A stretch of 64,000 nt of DNA from Stygiobacter sp. RIFOXYC2_FULL_38_25 (GCA_001803165.1 MHAZ01000019.1:248001-312000), one strand, 5' to 3'; counted from the first letter of the stretch, positions 33,107 through 43,417 are shown. The notes: generated by a model not told the origin, from the letters alone. Made by a program: numbers and translations.

Positions 33107-34411
33107 ATGGGCAAAGAAAAAATTTCTGTAATAACACTCGGCTGTTCTAAAAACACAGTGGATTCCGAACGTTTGATGAGCCAGCTAAAGCTAAACCAAT
33201 TCGATTTGGTTGACGACGCAAACTCCGCCGATTCAATAGTAATTAACACGTGTGGTTTTATAGATGCTGCAAAGGAAGAATCCATTAATACTATTCTTTC
33301 TGCAATTGAGTTGAAGAAAAAAGGCAAGATTAAAAAAGTTGTAGTTGCCGGATGTTTATCGGAGCGCTACGTTGAAGACCTACGCAAAGAAATCCCGGAA
33401 GTGGATGCTTACTTTGGCACCGAAGCTTACGAAGCAATAGTAGATGAATTCGGCGGCGATCTGAAATATGAATTGCTCGGCGAGCGTGTTATTACAACTC
33501 CAAAACATTTTGCTTATCTAAAAATTTCGGAAGGATGCGACAATCCTTGTTCTTTCTGCGCTATTCCGCTAATGCGTGGTAAACATAAAACCAAGCCGGT
33601 AGAAGAATTGCTTGCGGAGGCAGAATCGCTTGCAAAGCAAGGAGTAAAAGAATTAATCATAATCGGGCAAGATACTTCCGATTACGGAATTGAGTTATAC
33701 GGCAAGAGAAACTCTGCCGAACTTCTTCGCAAACTTTCTGAAATAAATGGAATTGAATGGATAAGACTTCTTTACGTTTATCCATCTCACGTTCCGGATG
33801 ATTTGATAAATGAAATCGCGAACAATCCAAAAATTTGCAAGTACATTGATATTCCGCTCCAGCACATTTCTGATAACGTTCTCAAATCAATGCGGCGCGG
33901 TATTACAAAGAGAAGAACCATTGAATTAATAAATGAACTTAAGACTCGCATTCCAAATTTAACTTTGCGCACAACATTTATTGTAGGCTATCCAAACGAA
34001 ACAGAAACAGAATTCCATGAGCTTTGCGATTTTATTCGAGAAGTCAAATTCGACCGGGTTGGTGTTTTCAATTACTCCATAGAAGAAAACACGCCAAGCT
34101 TCATTTTAGGCGATCCGCTTACTTCCGAGGAGAAAGAAGAACGCAAAGCAATTATAATGGAAATTCAAAAAGACATCTCCGAAGAAAAGAACCGTGCATT
34201 GGTAGGTAAACAACTTCGTGTAATAGTTGATAGAACCGAAGGAGATTATTTTGTTGGAAGAACCGAGCGGGATGCGCCTGAAGTTGATGGCGAAGTCTTG
34301 ATCAAAGCCGAAAATGAGCATGTAAAAATTGGTGAGTTTTATAGCGTTGAAATTTATGATAGTAATGAGTATGATTTATTCGGGAAAATCATTCCCTTTA
34401 AAGGAGTTTAA
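33107..34411 (+). CDS. rimO: Ribosomal protein S12 methylthiotransferase RimO
   Basis: This 434-residue radical-SAM methylthiotransferase modifies Asp-89 of ribosomal protein S12. It has the N-terminal UPF0004 cysteines (TLGCSKNTVDSERL, VINTCGFIDAAKEES, VAGCLSERY), the radical-SAM CxxxCxxC in GCDNPCSFCAIPLMRG, and a C-terminal TRAM domain. GCSKN with NTCGFI is the RimO-type form, distinguishing it from the miaB at 21002. The GWxTD gene follows 2 bp after its stop. Confidence 0.95.
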   Translation: MGKEKISVITLGCSKNTVDSERLMSQLKLNQFDLVDDANSADSIVINTCGFIDAAKEESINTILSAIELKKKGKIKKVVVAGCLSERYVEDLRKEIPEVDAYFGTEAYEAIVDEFGGDLKYELLGERVITTPKHFAYLKISEGCDNPCSFCAIPLMRGKHKTKPVEELLAEAESLAKQGVKELIIIGQDTSDYGIELYGKRNSAELLRKLSEINGIEWIRLLYVYPSHVPDDLINEIANNPKICKYIDIPLQHISDNVLKSMRRGITKRRTIELINELKTRIPNLTLRTTFIVGYPNETETEFHELCDFIREVKFDRVGVFNYSIEENTPSFILGDPLTSEEKEERKAIIMEIQKDISEEKNRALVGKQLRVIVDRTEGDYFVGRTERDAPEVDGEVLIKAENEHVKIGEFYSVEIYDSNEYDLFGKIIPFKGV

Positions 34412-34413
34412 AA

Positions 34414-35688
34414 ATGAAAAAAATTCTTGCGCTGATCCTAATTATAAATGGTCTCTGTTTTTCACAAGTAGAATATTCCGGGAATAAAAATTCCACAGGC
34501 AACCCGCCTATGTTTTATTACGATGTTGCGCAGGTAAAGAGCAGCAGTGCCGGCAGAACACGCCTGGAAGTTTATGTGCAAGTTCCCTACTCAAGTTTAT
34601 CATTTATTAAAAAGGATGCAGGCTTTAATGCAAGCTATAATGTTACAATTTCTTTGATGGATGAAAAGAAAGAAAACATTCTAAACGAAAAAACTTGGAA
34701 AGAGAAACTCTCTTCGGCTGATTTTAACCAAACACTGAGCAACAAGAATTTTAGTCTCAGTAATAAGTACTGGGATTTGCTGCCCGGCAGTTACGTTCTT
34801 AAAACAATTTTGGAAGATGGCGATTCACGAAGAACTTCTTCACGGGAAATGCCTCTTAAAATTAGAACTATTACCGACTCAATTGATATAAGCGATGTAC
34901 TGCTTGTTTCCGAAACAATAAAAGACTCGACCGGAGAAAAGATAATTCTTAACGTATCCAAAACAGTAACCAACAAAGATCATTCGCTTTCGTTTTATTA
35001 CAATGTTTATGCCGATAAAGACAGAGATGTTTACATAGAATACTATTTGAACGATCCGCAATTGAGTACTTCTACAAAGCAACTCGACCCCAAAAAGTTG
35101 AAAGCTGGAACCAACTCCATCAATTTTACAATTAACAAAGCAAATTTTTCTATCGGAAGCTATGTGCTCAAAATTATGCTTAAGGATATGGATTGGAAGG
35201 AAATCAAAACTATTGAAAAGAATTTTCAAGCTAAGATTTACGGCGTTCCTAATTCGATTTTGGATTTAGACAAAGCGGTAGAACAAATGGTATATATAGC
35301 ATCTCCTAGTGAAAAAGATTTTATTGAAGACGCAAAAAGTTTTGAAGAAAAGATGAACCGGTTTCTCGCTTTTTGGGAAAAGAAAAAACCAAATCAAAAA
35401 GTTGAAGAGAATCCGATTATGTATGAATACTATAGAAGAGTTGAATACGCCAACAAAACATTCAAAGGATTTGGCGAAGGCTGGCATTCCGATATGGGAA
35501 TGATTTACATTACTTTTGGTCCACCAAGCAATGTTGAACGCCACCCGCTCGATTCCGATGCGAAGCCTTACGAGATTTGGGATTATTATGAAATAAACCG
35601 CAGCTTTACTTTTGTTGATGAAACCGGCTTTGGAAATTACCGGCTGATTAATCCCGATTTTTCCCGCTGGCCAGGATACAGACAGTAA
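34414..35688 (+). CDS. GWxTD-domain secreted protein
   Basis: This 424-residue protein has a signal peptide (1-18, GLCFSQ). A beta-rich region of about 250 residues is followed by the C-terminal GWxTD domain, with FGEGWHSDMGMIYITFGPPS and the continuing block PYEIWDYYEINRSFTFVDET. In this copy the motif reads GWHSDMG rather than GWxTDRG. The domain is common in Ignavibacteria, Chlorobi and relatives; its function is unknown. It follows rimO by 2 bp and is probably co-transcribed with it. Confidence 0.88.
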   Translation: MKKILALILIINGLCFSQVEYSGNKNSTGNPPMFYYDVAQVKSSSAGRTRLEVYVQVPYSSLSFIKKDAGFNASYNVTISLMDEKKENILNEKTWKEKLSSADFNQTLSNKNFSLSNKYWDLLPGSYVLKTILEDGDSRRTSSREMPLKIRTITDSIDISDVLLVSETIKDSTGEKIILNVSKTVTNKDHSLSFYYNVYADKDRDVYIEYYLNDPQLSTSTKQLDPKKLKAGTNSINFTINKANFSIGSYVLKIMLKDMDWKEIKTIEKNFQAKIYGVPNSILDLDKAVEQMVYIASPSEKDFIEDAKSFEEKMNRFLAFWEKKKPNQKVEENPIMYEYYRRVEYANKTFKGFGEGWHSDMGMIYITFGPPSNVERHPLDSDAKPYEIWDYYEINRSFTFVDETGFGNYRLINPDFSRWPGYRQ

Positions 35689-35945
35689 TTGAACGAACCG
35701 GCTTCGACTTACTGAACGCAAGAGAAGCGAGACGAAGAGTGAAGAGTCCCCGCTTTGACTTGCTGCAATGCGAGGTATGTAGAACGTAGATTGAAAGGGA
35801 AGGAAAAGACAAAAGTAATTTTCAAATATTCATCAGTTTTTAATCATAATAAATCAGTTAAATCTGCGTTCAGTCTTTCGATTATGTAATTACTTTTGTC
35901 GCCGTTACACATAAATTTAAAACAGATACAACATAATTATAACTT
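35689..35945. other. Intergenic region with fragments of dispersed repeats
   Basis: No gene is visible. GCTTCGACTTACTGAACGC and AGAAGCGAGACGAAGAG near 35700-35738 look like a degraded member of the CGCTTCGACTCGC family seen at 32984 and 51079. AATCATAATAAATCAG with AATCTGCGTTC near 35843-35872 resembles 37081-37108. The promoter of the PfkB gene should be at the right end. Confidence 0.45.
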
Positions 35946-36917
35946 ATGATTCTTACCGTAACACTAAACCCACTTTTAGAAAGAAGATTAATTTTCAATT
36001 CCATTTCACTAGGCGAAACTAACAGAAGCAGCGAAGAATATTTTTCTGCCGGTGGAAAAGGAATAAATGTTTCCCGACAGTTAAACCAATTGGGATTGCA
36101 GAACCAAGCTTTTACTTTTCTCGGCGGCAGCAATGGTAAACTACTTCGCCACTGTTTTACAGAAGACAAAATTGATTTCAGTGTTGTATCAACCAAATCG
36201 GAAACGCGCATTGCAGATTTGGTAATTGAAAAAGATAGCAAGCGGGTTACCAGTTTCTTCGGCAGCAATAGCATAATTACCAAAGAAGAAGCGGAAGATT
36301 TCAAATCCAAACTTGGCAAGATGATTCAAAATTGTTCGGTTGTAGTTTTTTCCGGGAGTTCACCTTGCGAAGCCACGGACGATATTTTTGCTTACGGAAT
36401 AAATTTAGCACACGAGCATGATAAGACTTCTGTCCTTGATACTTACGGTTCACACCTGCAAAAATGCTTGGATGCCGCGCCGACTGTTGTTCATAATAAT
36501 GTGACTGAAGTTGAGAAATCGCTTGGGATTGAGCTGCAAAGTGAAGAACAAAGGCTTGCTTACCTAAGTGAGCTATACAAAAAAGGAATCCGGCTTTGCT
36601 TTTTAACCGATGACGCCAATCCTACATACGCTTCAAAGTTTGATTACAAATACAAAGCTGAATCCCCTAAAGTAGAAACATTTGACTCTACCGGAAGCGG
36701 TGATGCATTTACTGCCGGAATAGTTTATGGAATTGAAAACTCAATTGTATTTGAAGAAACACTCAAAATTGCATCTGCACTTGGAATTGCTAACGCAACA
36801 GTTCTTGAGACATGCAATGTAAACCATGAGCAATACACTAAATATCTTGATGAAGTGAACATTTCCACTATCGGCAAAAAGATGAAGCTGATTGATGACT
36901 CGCCAACTACAAACTAA
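35946..36917 (+). CDS. PfkB-family sugar-phosphate kinase (1-phosphofructokinase/LacC-like)
   Basis: This 323-residue protein has the PfkB signatures: the N-terminal block SAGGKGINVSRQLNQLG and the C-terminal catalytic block TFDSTGSGDAFTAGIVYG with the base Asp in GSGDAF. The opening ILTVTLNPLLERR is typical of 1-phosphofructokinase and tagatose-6-phosphate kinase. It probably phosphorylates a hexose phosphate with ATP. No PTS or sugar operon is nearby, so the exact substrate is uncertain. It is a single gene. Confidence 0.88.
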   Translation: MILTVTLNPLLERRLIFNSISLGETNRSSEEYFSAGGKGINVSRQLNQLGLQNQAFTFLGGSNGKLLRHCFTEDKIDFSVVSTKSETRIADLVIEKDSKRVTSFFGSNSIITKEEAEDFKSKLGKMIQNCSVVVFSGSSPCEATDDIFAYGINLAHEHDKTSVLDTYGSHLQKCLDAAPTVVHNNVTEVEKSLGIELQSEEQRLAYLSELYKKGIRLCFLTDDANPTYASKFDYKYKAESPKVETFDSTGSGDAFTAGIVYGIENSIVFEETLKIASALGIANATVLETCNVNHEQYTKYLDEVNISTIGKKMKLIDDSPTTN

Positions 36918-37031
36918 TTTAACTCTGATTAAGAGCTTTTATAATTTAATTGCTAATTTCCAGATGCTTAAGATGTGGATTGCAACTTTATGAAGAAGGT
37001 TGAAGATAAAATACTTCTACCGAGTTTTTTT

Positions 37032-37071
37032 AAAACCCTTCCCTTTGGGAAGGGCTGGGATGGGCTTTTAA
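37032..37071 (+). repeat. Dispersed GGGAAGGG palindromic repeat, copy 1
   Basis: AAAACCCTTCCCTTTGGGAA and the following GGGCTGGGATGGGCTTTTAA form a 40-bp element with an internal palindrome CCCTTCCCTTTGGGAAGGG. A second copy lies at 63294-63335. Here the element sits just upstream of, and in frame with, the Omp85 gene. Confidence 0.75.
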
Positions 37072-37109
37072 TCCGCGCAGATCATAATAATCCGCGTCAT
37101 CTGCGTTCT

Positions 37110-38849
37110 ATGTTATTGTTTCTACTTTTCCTCTCCAGCATTTCTTTTTCTCAGCAGCTGGCTAAATTTGAAATTAACGGCGCAAAACATTTTTCTGTGG
37201 GTGATTACAGAAACTGGATCGGATTCAACGAAAACCTCAGTATCAAATCATTTTCAGCAGATTCAATCAAGGCGAAAATTTATGATGCGCTTTCAGCCGA
37301 GGGATTCTACCATAGTGAAGTAAAGCAAATTTCTTTCAGCACAATTGATTCAACTTCAGCAGCTTTAACAATTGATATTGACGAAGGTGGTCCCACAACA
37401 ATTAGAAATGTAACTATAAAAGAAAAACTTTCCGATTCTACATTTGTTCTGCAAACCGTTAAAAATCTCAATGGAGAAATTTTCTCTTCGGCAATTCTGG
37501 AAAAATCGCTCGATCAAATTCTAACAAATTACGAGAACACCGGCTTCCCTTTCGCAAGAATCAAAATAGATGCGGTTTCATTCGAAGAAGATTCTACAGC
37601 CAAAGAATACATTGCCGATTTGATTCTGTCAATTAACGAAGGGGAAAGGAGCCGCATTGACAAAGTTCAGATTGAAGGCAATAGCAAAACCAAAGACTAT
37701 GTTGTAACCCGTGCGGCAAGGATAAACAGCGGCGATGTTTATACACAAAAAATAATTGATGACATTCCCAACCGCTTAAACCGTCTCCGCTTTTTTGAGT
37801 CTGTTGAAACACCAAGTTTCTATTTAACTGCAAGCAATTCAGGTGTCTTAAAAATTTCTCTAAAGGAAAAAGAAACCAATAGCTTTGACGGAATTGCCGG
37901 TTACGTTCCCGGCAGCGGCACAAATGAGAATGGATATTTCACCGGTTTCATAAATATTAACTTGCGCAATCTGTTTGGGACCGGGCGCGCGGCGCTTATA
38001 AAGTGGCAGCAGGAAAACCGAAATTCTCAAGAACTTGAGCTGCGCTATCTTGAACCCTGGCTTTTTAATTTCCCCTTCAATGTTGAGATAAGTTTATTCC
38101 AACGCAAGCAAGATTCAACATACGTGCAGCGCAATATTGAAGCTCATCTCGAATATCTGGCGAATGAAGATTTTTCCGCAGCGCTGATTCTTAATTCTCA
38201 ATCAACAATACCAACGGAAAGAAACAACGGTACATTTTTGGTTTTCAATTCAAGCTCTCTTACAACAGGTTTTAGTTTGAAGGCTGATACCCGTGACGAT
38301 TATTACGCACCGGCAAAAGGTTTATTGTTCACAACTTCTTACAAGTTCACCAAGAAAAGCATTAACGGTCCGCAAAGTTTAATTACCGGTATTACCCAAA
38401 CCAAATATAATCATCAGAGGCTTGAGTTTGATTTCTCGTTTTTTCAAAGACTTTTCGAGCGGCAGATACTTTCGCTTGCATTTCACGGAAGAGAATTGCG
38501 GGGCTCGAGTTTAGAATTAAGCGATCTATATTTTCTCGGCGGAACAAATTCTCTGCGAGGCTACCGGGAAAAACAATTTCAAGGCAATAGAATTTTGTGG
38601 TCTAATCTGGAATACCGCTACTTAATTTCGGGCAGAACATACGCGTTTGCTTTTTTTGATTCCGGGTACTTCTTGCGTAATGAAGATGAACAATTAAAAA
38701 TTCCGCAAAACTCGGCTTACAAAACCGGTTACGGCTTTGGACTAAACATAGAAACCGGATTGGGTATGCTCGGTGTAAGCTTCGCGTTAGGAAATGGAGA
38801 TTCATTTACGGATGGCAAAATTCATTTCGGAATAATTAACGAATTTTAA
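37110..38849 (+). CDS. Omp85/BamA-superfamily outer-membrane protein with POTRA domains
   Basis: Starting at the ATG at 37110, the protein has 579 residues and a clean signal peptide (LLFLLFLSSISFSQQ). Residues about 20-270 are POTRA-type domains (LAKFEINGAKHFSVGDYRNW, IDKVQIEGNSKTKDYVVTRA). The C-terminal part is a 16-strand type barrel of the bacterial surface antigen family, with LYFLGGTNSLRGYREKQFQG and a terminal Phe. Such proteins insert or translocate outer-membrane proteins. The frame is open back to 36975, but those 45 codons only translate the dispersed repeat and an ATCATAATAATCCGCG tract, so I reject the longer start. Confidence 0.88.
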   Translation: MLLFLLFLSSISFSQQLAKFEINGAKHFSVGDYRNWIGFNENLSIKSFSADSIKAKIYDALSAEGFYHSEVKQISFSTIDSTSAALTIDIDEGGPTTIRNVTIKEKLSDSTFVLQTVKNLNGEIFSSAILEKSLDQILTNYENTGFPFARIKIDAVSFEEDSTAKEYIADLILSINEGERSRIDKVQIEGNSKTKDYVVTRAARINSGDVYTQKIIDDIPNRLNRLRFFESVETPSFYLTASNSGVLKISLKEKETNSFDGIAGYVPGSGTNENGYFTGFININLRNLFGTGRAALIKWQQENRNSQELELRYLEPWLFNFPFNVEISLFQRKQDSTYVQRNIEAHLEYLANEDFSAALILNSQSTIPTERNNGTFLVFNSSSLTTGFSLKADTRDDYYAPAKGLLFTTSYKFTKKSINGPQSLITGITQTKYNHQRLEFDFSFFQRLFERQILSLAFHGRELRGSSLELSDLYFLGGTNSLRGYREKQFQGNRILWSNLEYRYLISGRTYAFAFFDSGYFLRNEDEQLKIPQNSAYKTGYGFGLNIETGLGMLGVSFALGNGDSFTDGKIHFGIINEF

Positions 38850-38945
38850 TGGTACCTAAAAAAGGTATTGTTCACGCGAAGACAATACAATACTTTTCAA
38901 TCCGAAATTGAACTGAATAATATTTTTAAATTAACGGCGGGGGAT

Positions 38946-40391
38946 ATGTCCTCAAAAGCAAGAGTTATAGCAATTACGATTTCTCTCTGTATATTTTTTA
39001 TAAGTTGCGAAAGGTCAGTTTTTACAGGATATGAAGAACCAAAACCGGAAAACAATAAGATTCAGATTACTTCTAATCCTTCTAATGCAAAAATTTACCT
39101 TAATGGTAAAAATACCGGATTTACTACACCCTCACTATTAACTTGGATAGAATCAGGAAAAGATACAATAGGTCTCAAACTTTTTTTATACAGAGATACA
39201 ACTTTCATTACCGATATTAAAGGTGCAGCAGAACAAAAGCGGTTTATAGACTTTAAAGCCAATCCGGGCAACTATGGTAATATTTCATGCGTATCTTCCC
39301 CGCTTGGAGCGTCTATTCTTCTAAATAAATCAAAAACTTACAGAACAACTCCTCATACCTTTTCAAAACTAGAGCCCGGGATACATTCAATTACTATTAC
39401 AAAAGCGGAACATCGTGAGGACAGTACAAATGTGACACTTGCAGCAAGTACAACTACACAGGTTAACATCATTTTGGAAGACACAACCAAGTGGGTAAGT
39501 TACAATCCTAAGAACTCACAGGTGCAATCTGAATTAGTTTATTCTATAACTACAGACATGAACAATAGAATATGGTTTGGATCGTTAGACGGTCTCAGCA
39601 AATTTGATGGAAAGAGATGGACTACCTATACTAAAAGTAATTCGGCGCTTAGGGCAAATGTTATCAACACATTGCTTGTTGATAAACAAAACCGAATATG
39701 GATTGGAACTACAAGAGGTATTTATGTAATCATAAATGGAACTCTAATAGACTATTCCCTTAACCTGCCGGATCAAACTGTAGTTGGAATTACAGAAAGT
39801 ATAGATGGTACAATTTGGACAGCAATTGCGGGTGGAGTTTGTAAGTTGTCTAACTCAAAATGGGAATTGCTTAAAATTTCTAATTCCGGGTTGCACGATA
39901 ATTTTCCAACATGTATCGCATCTGATGATAATAACAGAGTCTGGATTGGTTCACGAAGTTTTGGGATTGCAATTTTAGACGGAAGCAAATGGAGTTATAT
40001 CCCAACATCATCAATGAATGTAAAGGATATTTCTCCTGGTGTTGCGTCGATCTGTTTTTCAAAGGAAGGAACTATTTGGATAAGTACTAACAGCCCATCT
40101 GGTGATGTAGGAAAGGTATATTTCTTTAAGAATAATTCTTGGAGTCATTATTCTCAAACTGAATTAAATAATAATGTCATTCGGCAAATTAAAACATGGA
40201 ATGATAATGTTGGTTTCGCTACTAGATTTGGACTAGGCATTCTTTCTCCTTCAAATGAGTTCAAATACTTTAAAAAAGGAAACACTAAGCTTTGGGAACT
40301 AAATGTATATCAAACGACTTTTGATAACGATGGAAATATTTGGATTGCGACTTCTATATGCGGTGCTGCAAAACTTAAAAAAGGATTTTAA
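38946..40391 (+). CDS. PEGA-domain and regulator-propeller lipoprotein
   Basis: Starting at the ATG at 38946 the protein has 481 residues and a lipoprotein signal (CIFFISCERS, Cys at about residue 20). Two PEGA domains follow (about 40-100 and 110-175; IQITSNPSNAKIYLNGKNTG and LGASILLNKSKTYRTTPHTF). Then come about six beta-propeller repeats of the two-component-regulator type (NNRIWFGSLDGLSKFDGKRW, QNRIWIGTTRGIYVI, NNRVWIGSRSFGIAILDGSK). There is no kinase or output domain, so it is a free envelope protein. An upstream in-frame ATG at 38868 would bury the signal peptide. The ligand or partner is unknown. Confidence 0.82.
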   Translation: MSSKARVIAITISLCIFFISCERSVFTGYEEPKPENNKIQITSNPSNAKIYLNGKNTGFTTPSLLTWIESGKDTIGLKLFLYRDTTFITDIKGAAEQKRFIDFKANPGNYGNISCVSSPLGASILLNKSKTYRTTPHTFSKLEPGIHSITITKAEHREDSTNVTLAASTTTQVNIILEDTTKWVSYNPKNSQVQSELVYSITTDMNNRIWFGSLDGLSKFDGKRWTTYTKSNSALRANVINTLLVDKQNRIWIGTTRGIYVIINGTLIDYSLNLPDQTVVGITESIDGTIWTAIAGGVCKLSNSKWELLKISNSGLHDNFPTCIASDDNNRVWIGSRSFGIAILDGSKWSYIPTSSMNVKDISPGVASICFSKEGTIWISTNSPSGDVGKVYFFKNNSWSHYSQTELNNNVIRQIKTWNDNVGFATRFGLGILSPSNEFKYFKKGNTKLWELNVYQTTFDNDGNIWIATSICGAAKLKKGF

Positions 40392-40477
40392 TTAATTCTA
40401 AAACGGTCAGTAACAACCGTAATTTTATTTACCCCTTTTAGATATCCTTCCAATATTTATTTTTATCTACGAATCAT

Positions 40478-42832
40478 TTAAGCATCTTTATTTAAATCCC
40501 CGTTGGGAAATTTTAGCCTGAAAGTTGTTCCTGAACCTTTAGCTGAGGTAACCTGAAGAGTGATCCTATTCATTTCACATAATTTTTTTACAAGTGCTAA
40601 ACCAAGTCCGTTCCCGTCATAACTTCTCGAATTACCCTGTTCTTCTTGAGAAAATAGATTAAACATTTTGGGCATATATTCTTCCGCAATTCCAATACCT
40701 GTGTCTTCAACCGAAACTACTAAACTGTTCATATGATTATTTTCTACCAGCACAGTTACTTTTCCCTTTTCAGTGAATTTAATTGCATTCTCAATAAGAT
40801 GGGAAAAGACATGCATTATTGAACCGGGGTCAACATTCGAAATTGGGAAATTACTTTTGTTAATCACACTAAATTCCAAATTCTTGTTGCAAGCATCCGT
40901 ATTGTATTTGGAATTAAGCGGAACAAGAATGTCTTTGTAAATGTCTGTTTTCTGCGGCTTATTTTCGTAGGAACCCGTTTGTATTTCAGACATAAGTAAT
41001 ATTAGTTCTACCGTTCTAATTATTCTTGCACCGGACTCGCGAACCGCTGTAAAATACTTATCAATATCTTCGGTAAGATTCTCACCTTCTTGTAGTTCAT
41101 CTCGGATAAAATCTGAGAAATTCAAAAGTCCGTTGAGTGGAGTTCTAATTTCATGAGACATTTGATTGAGAAATTCCGACTTTAGCCTATCTGCAACTTC
41201 TGCTTTATCTTTAGCTTCGATTAAATCGTTAACCATTTTTTTTCTTTGCGTAATATCACGGATAATTCCGGTTGCATATAAAGTTTCATCTAATATTACG
41301 CTCGAAATAGAAAGTTCCGCTGGAAATTCCGTTCCATCTTTTCTCAAAGCGTAGGCTTCTATTGTTGTTCCCGAGTTCACCTCGGAATCATAGTTTAAAA
41401 ATTCCACCAGTCTTTGCCTTGCTATTTCTCTTTCTTTCTCCGGCACAATTAACGAAAAAACATCTTTGCCGATTACATCACCTTTTCTAAATCCAAATAT
41501 TCTTGTGGCAGATGAATTCCATACAATTATTTTTCCGTTTACATCAACTACCAATATGGCATCTGTTGCTGTTTGAGTTAATGACGATATAAGTTTTTCA
41601 GATTTTCTTACTTCCTTCTCAAGCAGTTGTTTGTTTTTCCATTCAAGTACGAGCTGGTTGAAATTACTTATCAAGTCTCTAATCTCATCTTGTGTGGTTA
41701 TCTCAAGTTTATAATCGAGATTTCCGCTTCTTATAATTTGAGTTCCTTTAATTAGCTGCTTAATAGGCTTAAGGAACCGGCGCGTAGTTAAGTAACCAAT
41801 CAGCATAGAGATGATTGCAACAATGAGCACTACAACTAAAAGAGTAGTCTTCAATTTGTTAATTGAAAGCATCACCATTTCAGCAGCCACATCTTCAACT
41901 ATAAAATATTTATCAGTTACGGCTTTACTACCGGAAAATATCGGCGAGTACTGAATTATTCTATCCTGGTGATACAAAGTTGTGTTTTTCTTCTCCTTCA
42001 GAATTTTTTCGGCAAGATCAGTTGAATAATCGTGGAATATATTTTCATCAAATCTATTAGTAAATAACATTTTCCAATCATTCTTTCTCTCCGAATGAAA
42101 AATATAGAAGCCTTCGCCGTTTACTATAAATATTTTTTTGGATGAAACGTTATGCAGCGGAACCAGAAGTTCAAACAGTTTTTCTGCTCGGATATTAACC
42201 GTAACAATAGCCGATACTTTGGCGTTTTGATTGTGAATGGGTAAAATAAAATCTATTACCGGGATGAAAAACTTATCTTGCTTAAAACTGATCTCTGACG
42301 GCGATAAATATATTTCACCCGGATTCATTTCGCTTACTACATGTGCATAATAATTTTTGGGGGTTTTGGATAATTCTTCCTTAGGAATTATCGAAGCGCT
42401 GTCGCCAACATTAATAACCGAGAGTATCTCTTTCCCTCTTTTGTTTAACAGCGATCCCTTTAAGTAAAACTGATTCCCGGAAATTATATTTAGAAATTCT
42501 TTCTCAACATTCTCGCGTAAATCAGGTTCTATGCCCTTTCCGGTTTCCAGATTTCTCAGCACTTTATTCAATTCTGTTGACTTCATTACCAGCAATATTT
42601 CACTTTCTATTCTGGTAAGGAATAATGTGGTTCTTTCCCTCAGCCCCTTAATATCACTTTCCATATCGCGTAAGTTTTCTTCACGCTTAAACTCTATTTG
42701 CTGATTGACAGTTATGATGCTGACCAGAATGATGGGCAATGTTGAAAGCAGAATAAATATAAGTGTTAATTTTTCTTGAATACCAAGAGTTGGAATTATT
42801 TTCTTTAACAACTGATTCATTGTATTGATCAA
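40478..42832 (-). CDS. Membrane sensor histidine kinase (extracellular sensor, HAMP, PAS, HisKA, HATPase)
   Basis: This 784-residue protein has TM1 near 20-40, a large periplasmic sensor of about 280 residues (probably Cache-type), and TM2 near 325-348. HAMP follows (about 350-405), then a PAS domain (about 415-535; ATDAILVVDVNGKIIVWNSS), HisKA with the phospho-acceptor in MSHEIRTPLNGLLNFSDF, and HATPase_c with SVEDTGIGIAEEYM and GNGLGLALVKKLCEMN. It is a hybrid-less kinase with no response regulator next to it. It directly abuts the cupredoxin-like gene, and a CxxCH outer-membrane protein lies upstream in the same direction, suggesting that it senses a redox state or metal handled by them (inference). 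Confidence 0.92.
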   Translation of the reverse strand: MINTMNQLLKKIIPTLGIQEKLTLIFILLSTLPIILVSIITVNQQIEFKREENLRDMESDIKGLRERTTLFLTRIESEILLVMKSTELNKVLRNLETGKGIEPDLRENVEKEFLNIISGNQFYLKGSLLNKRGKEILSVINVGDSASIIPKEELSKTPKNYYAHVVSEMNPGEIYLSPSEISFKQDKFFIPVIDFILPIHNQNAKVSAIVTVNIRAEKLFELLVPLHNVSSKKIFIVNGEGFYIFHSERKNDWKMLFTNRFDENIFHDYSTDLAEKILKEKKNTTLYHQDRIIQYSPIFSGSKAVTDKYFIVEDVAAEMVMLSINKLKTTLLVVVLIVAIISMLIGYLTTRRFLKPIKQLIKGTQIIRSGNLDYKLEITTQDEIRDLISNFNQLVLEWKNKQLLEKEVRKSEKLISSLTQTATDAILVVDVNGKIIVWNSSATRIFGFRKGDVIGKDVFSLIVPEKEREIARQRLVEFLNYDSEVNSGTTIEAYALRKDGTEFPAELSISSVILDETLYATGIIRDITQRKKMVNDLIEAKDKAEVADRLKSEFLNQMSHEIRTPLNGLLNFSDFIRDELQEGENLTEDIDKYFTAVRESGARIIRTVELILLMSEIQTGSYENKPQKTDIYKDILVPLNSKYNTDACNKNLEFSVINKSNFPISNVDPGSIMHVFSHLIENAIKFTEKGKVTVLVENNHMNSLVVSVEDTGIGIAEEYMPKMFNLFSQEEQGNSRSYDGNGLGLALVKKLCEMNRITLQVTSAKGSGTTFRLKFPNGDLNKDA

Positions 42833-43417
42833 CTAATCATCTATCGAAATGTTTTTAGTAACAGTATTGTGTTCAGGTATTAAAATATCCTGCGATTTAA
42901 TTTTTGTTTCCTCATGCCAAAAGCTTAGACGGTATTTGCCGGGCGGAAGATTATTTATAACATATTCGCCCGATTCATCAGTTAACGCAAAGTAAGGTGT
43001 TTCAAGCACAAAAATGTATGCAGACATATCATGATGAATATAGCAAAGCACGGGAATTAAGCCGGGTTTATCGCAAACTATTGATTTTTCAATTCCGGGC
43101 TTATATGTACCAAAATCAAATTTCTTTACGTCTCCGGTCGAAAACACACTATGGCGCGTTTGATCGCTATTGGGGAAAATCACTTTTGTTCCCAACAACA
43201 CAGGAAGTACATGAGGGACAAAGTTCAAATTCTTTTGATCCAGAACAGCAGGCTCTTTGGGCGGTGCATAACTGCCTTTGTTTACCGGCTCCAGATAAAC
43301 TACAACATTGCTTAGTCCTTCTTCATTAACCTTTATTTTGCCTTTCAAATTTCCGGCATAGCAAAAATTTGTTGTTAATAAGAAAAATAAAAGAATGTAT
43401 ATGGTATAACCCTTCAT
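42833..43417 (-). CDS. Periplasmic cupredoxin-like protein with C-terminal carboxypeptidase-regulatory-like domain
   Basis: This 194-residue protein has a signal peptide (1-21, NFCYAG). The middle part looks like a blue-copper domain: TRHSVFST supplies a His, and CYIHHDM supplies the Cys, His and Met of a type-1 copper site in C-x2-H-x2-M spacing. The last 60 residues (FALTDESGEYVINNLPPGKY) form a carboxypeptidase-regulatory-like beta sandwich. It resembles methylamine-utilisation-type electron carriers. Its gene lies between those for the CxxCH outer-membrane protein and the histidine kinase, and it is one base away from the kinase start. Confidence 0.75.
   Translation of the reverse strand: MKGYTIYILLFFLLTTNFCYAGNLKGKIKVNEEGLSNVVVYLEPVNKGSYAPPKEPAVLDQKNLNFVPHVLPVLLGTKVIFPNSDQTRHSVFSTGDVKKFDFGTYKPGIEKSIVCDKPGLIPVLCYIHHDMSAYIFVLETPYFALTDESGEYVINNLPPGKYRLSFWHEETKIKSQDILIPEHNTVTKNISIDD

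Noticed and set aside
35266-36319. Minus-strand open frames of 151 and 145 codons
   Set aside because: They are complements of the GWxTD and PfkB genes, whose motifs are unambiguous on the plus strand.
36975-37109. N-terminal extension of the Omp85 protein
   Set aside because: It translates a dispersed repeat and places 45 residues ahead of a perfect signal peptide.
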